A program made the position numbers and the translations under genes. From assembly GCA_029783825.1 (NCBI GenBank), contig JAREIK010000343.1, positions 3,515,001 to 3,579,000 of the forward strand: a stretch of 64,000 bases of DNA, given 5' to 3'. The stretch's first letter is position 1; every line of letters begins with the position of its first letter. Below, one piece after another: positions 62,601 through 64,000 of the stretch. Below the pieces are notes generated by a model that saw nothing but the letters and a program-made list of their open reading frames with translations, was not told the origin of the DNA and did no database searches. The stretch is from Sapria himalayana. Lineage: Eukaryota > Streptophyta > Magnoliopsida > Malpighiales > Rafflesiaceae.

Positions 62601-62739
62601 AATTACAAAAAAAATAAAATAAAATAAAAGAATGCAAAGCTACATATAAGCAGTAGACGATATTGGAGGGCAATCAGACAAAAGGCTGACCACAGACAGA
62701 CCAAAAATAGACCTGGTGGAGACAATTCAGAACACCAAA

Positions 62740-62790
62740 AGCAGACCAGGATGAGACAAGCCAGGATGAGCCAAGCCAGGATGAGCAAAA
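62740..62790. repeat. 15 bp tandem repeat (3 copies) in the 3' flank of the last gene
   Basis: The unit gccaggatgagccaa is repeated three times with small changes, 90-140 bp beyond the stop codon at 62881, so probably within the 3' UTR. Confidence 0.75.
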
Positions 62791-62880
62791 AAACATGAAC
62801 CAGAGCAGAAAGGCCAAAACCATTCAGAACCATGACTGCCAGAATCGGTGCCGGTGGTGAGAGCCAAGAATGGGGGGAAG

Positions 62881-63077
62881 TCATGACCTCTGTGTCCGTC
62901 CTCTCTTGCCAGCACCAGCAGTAGCAGCCCTGCCCCTAGGCTTCTTGGCAATCTCATCCTCCTTCGATTTCTTAGATTTCCTCTTGTTGGAAGTTTCTGA
63001 TTTTTCTGCACTCATCTTCTCCTTCTTCAATGCTGCTTTCCTTTTACTAGCCGCACCAGACTTTTCTTGCCCCTCTT
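62881..63077 (-). CDS. C-terminal exon of an unrecognised lysine-rich protein (partial gene)
   Basis: The minus strand has a candidate acceptor CAAAG|AAGAGG at 63078, after an in-frame stop upstream. A 65-codon reading follows: EGQEKSGAASKRKAALKKEK, MSAEKSETSNKRKSKKSKED, EIAKKPRGRAATAGAGKRGR, TQRS and stop. Codon use and GC content rise sharply above the flanks, and the ordered, non-repetitive frame looks coding. The KRK, KKSK and PRGR clusters suggest a nuclear, possibly chromatin-associated tail, but no domain can be named. Earlier exons must lie to the right, beyond the minisatellite or the window edge. The exon start is the least certain point. A plus-strand frame over the same bases (62870-63244) is its antisense shadow. 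Confidence 0.55.
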
Positions 63078-63138
63078 CTTTGTTTCATGAAAATGATGAT
63101 CCATCCATCAATTGCTTTTCTAGCTCTAGCTTCCGATT

Positions 63139-63139
63139 C

Positions 63140-63178
<39 letters not shown>

Positions 63179-64000
63179 CACACACACGACACACACACGA
63201 GACACATGACACACCCACACAAACACATGACACACACACATTAGACATACATGACACACAAACACACATGAGACACATGACACACACGAGACACATGACA
63301 CATACATGACACACACACACAAACACATGACACACACACATGAGACACATGACACACACATGACACGCCCACACAAACACATGACACACACACATTAGAT
63401 ACCCATGACACACACAAACACACGAAACACACATGAGACACATGACACACACGAGACACATGACACATACATGACACACACACACAAACACATGACACAC
63501 ACACATTAGACATACATGACACACACAAACACACATGAGACACATGACACACACGAGACACATGACACATACATGACACACACACACAAACACATGACAC
63601 ACACACATGAGACACATGACACACACATGACACGCCCACACAAACACATGACACACACACATTAGATACCCATGACACACACAAACACACGAAACACACA
63701 TGAGACACATGACACACACGAGACACATGACACATACATGACACACACACACAAACACATGACACACACATGACACACACATGACACACCCACACAAACA
63801 CATGACACACCCACACAAACACATGACACACACACATTAGACACACATGACACACACACATTAGACACACATGACACACACAAACACACGAAACACACAT
63901 GAGACTCATAACACACACATGAGACACATGACACACACATGAGACACATGACACACACATGAGACACATGACACACACATTAGGCACATGACACACACAT
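63139..64000. repeat. Compound (CA)n minisatellite with higher-order repeats
   Basis: Begins with a ca run (63139-63175), then units such as gacacatgacacacaca, cacacaaacacatgacacac and attagacatacatgacacac. A higher-order period of about 266 bp is visible: attagacatacatg recurs at 63240 and 63505, and attagatacccatg at 63394 and 63661. The array runs to the window end. Very long minus-strand frames rich in C, V, M and H are artefacts. Confidence 0.9.

Noticed and set aside
62298..62673. Cys/Met/Tyr/Val-rich frames
   Set aside because: They translate the CATA and CATG tetranucleotide arrays.
63047..63996. Minus-strand frames of up to 251 codons rich in Cys, Val, Met and His
   Set aside because: They translate the CA-based minisatellite; there is no non-repetitive sequence in them.
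1..64000. A previously undescribed multi-gene biological system
   Set aside because: Only four unrelated plant genes and repetitive DNA are supported; no cluster of co-oriented, functionally linked genes is visible.

Overview
The window looks like nuclear DNA of a flowering plant, most likely a monocot. It is strongly AT-rich, its genes have spliced plant-type exons, and most of it is degraded retrotransposons, hAT transposons, a tRNA-derived SINE family, MITE-like elements and simple repeats. The species cannot be named from the sequence. I see no operons, CRISPR arrays, plasmid or phage genes, and no rRNA or intact tRNA genes.

Four protein-coding loci are supported, all on the minus strand. 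(1) 2777-3344 is a mitochondrial large-subunit ribosomal protein mL53-type gene with two exons. (2) 4067-33784 is a CCCH zinc-finger gene, of the kind annotated in plants as 'zinc finger CCCH domain-containing protein 6-like'. Its four coding exons can be joined across the window with correct reading phase. Exon 1 lies at 33.7 kb, exons 2 and 3 at 7.1-7.5 kb and exon 4 at 4.1-4.8 kb, so intron 1 is about 26.2 kb long. (3) 47414-51225 is a complete six-exon IQ67-domain (IQD) calmodulin-binding protein of about 597 aa. (4) 62881-63077 is the lysine-rich C-terminal exon of a gene I do not recognise, which continues to the right.

Layout: 0-2.7 kb is intergenic and holds one arm of a direct repeat whose other arm is at 35.5-36.1 kb. 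2.8-34.3 kb holds the mL53 and CCCH genes; the giant intron carries two Copia elements on the minus strand (15.8-20.4 and 25.0-27.8 kb), two hAT transposase relics, SINEs and several MITE-like islands. 34.3-45.5 kb is intergenic, with a GC-rich hAT-type element, another hAT relic and diverged short tandem repeats. 45.6-46.8 kb is an 18-copy array of about 63 bp units, followed by a SINE with perfect 19 bp target-site duplications. 47.4-51.2 kb is the IQD gene. 52.1-58.2 kb is a plus-strand Copia element whose reverse transcriptase is split by a Gypsy element with both LTRs. 58.4-62 kb holds another decayed Copia and a repeat pair. 62.2-64 kb is microsatellite and minisatellite DNA around the exon of the fourth gene.

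The genes do not form a pathway. Their products would act in the mitochondrial ribosome (mL53), probably in the nucleus in RNA or DNA binding (CCCH), and in calcium/calmodulin signalling at microtubules, nucleus or plasma membrane (IQD). I found no convincing novel multi-gene system. The most informative results are the reconstructed long-intron gene, the dated nesting of transposons, the hAT and SINE families with visible target-site duplications, and several repeat families I could not name.
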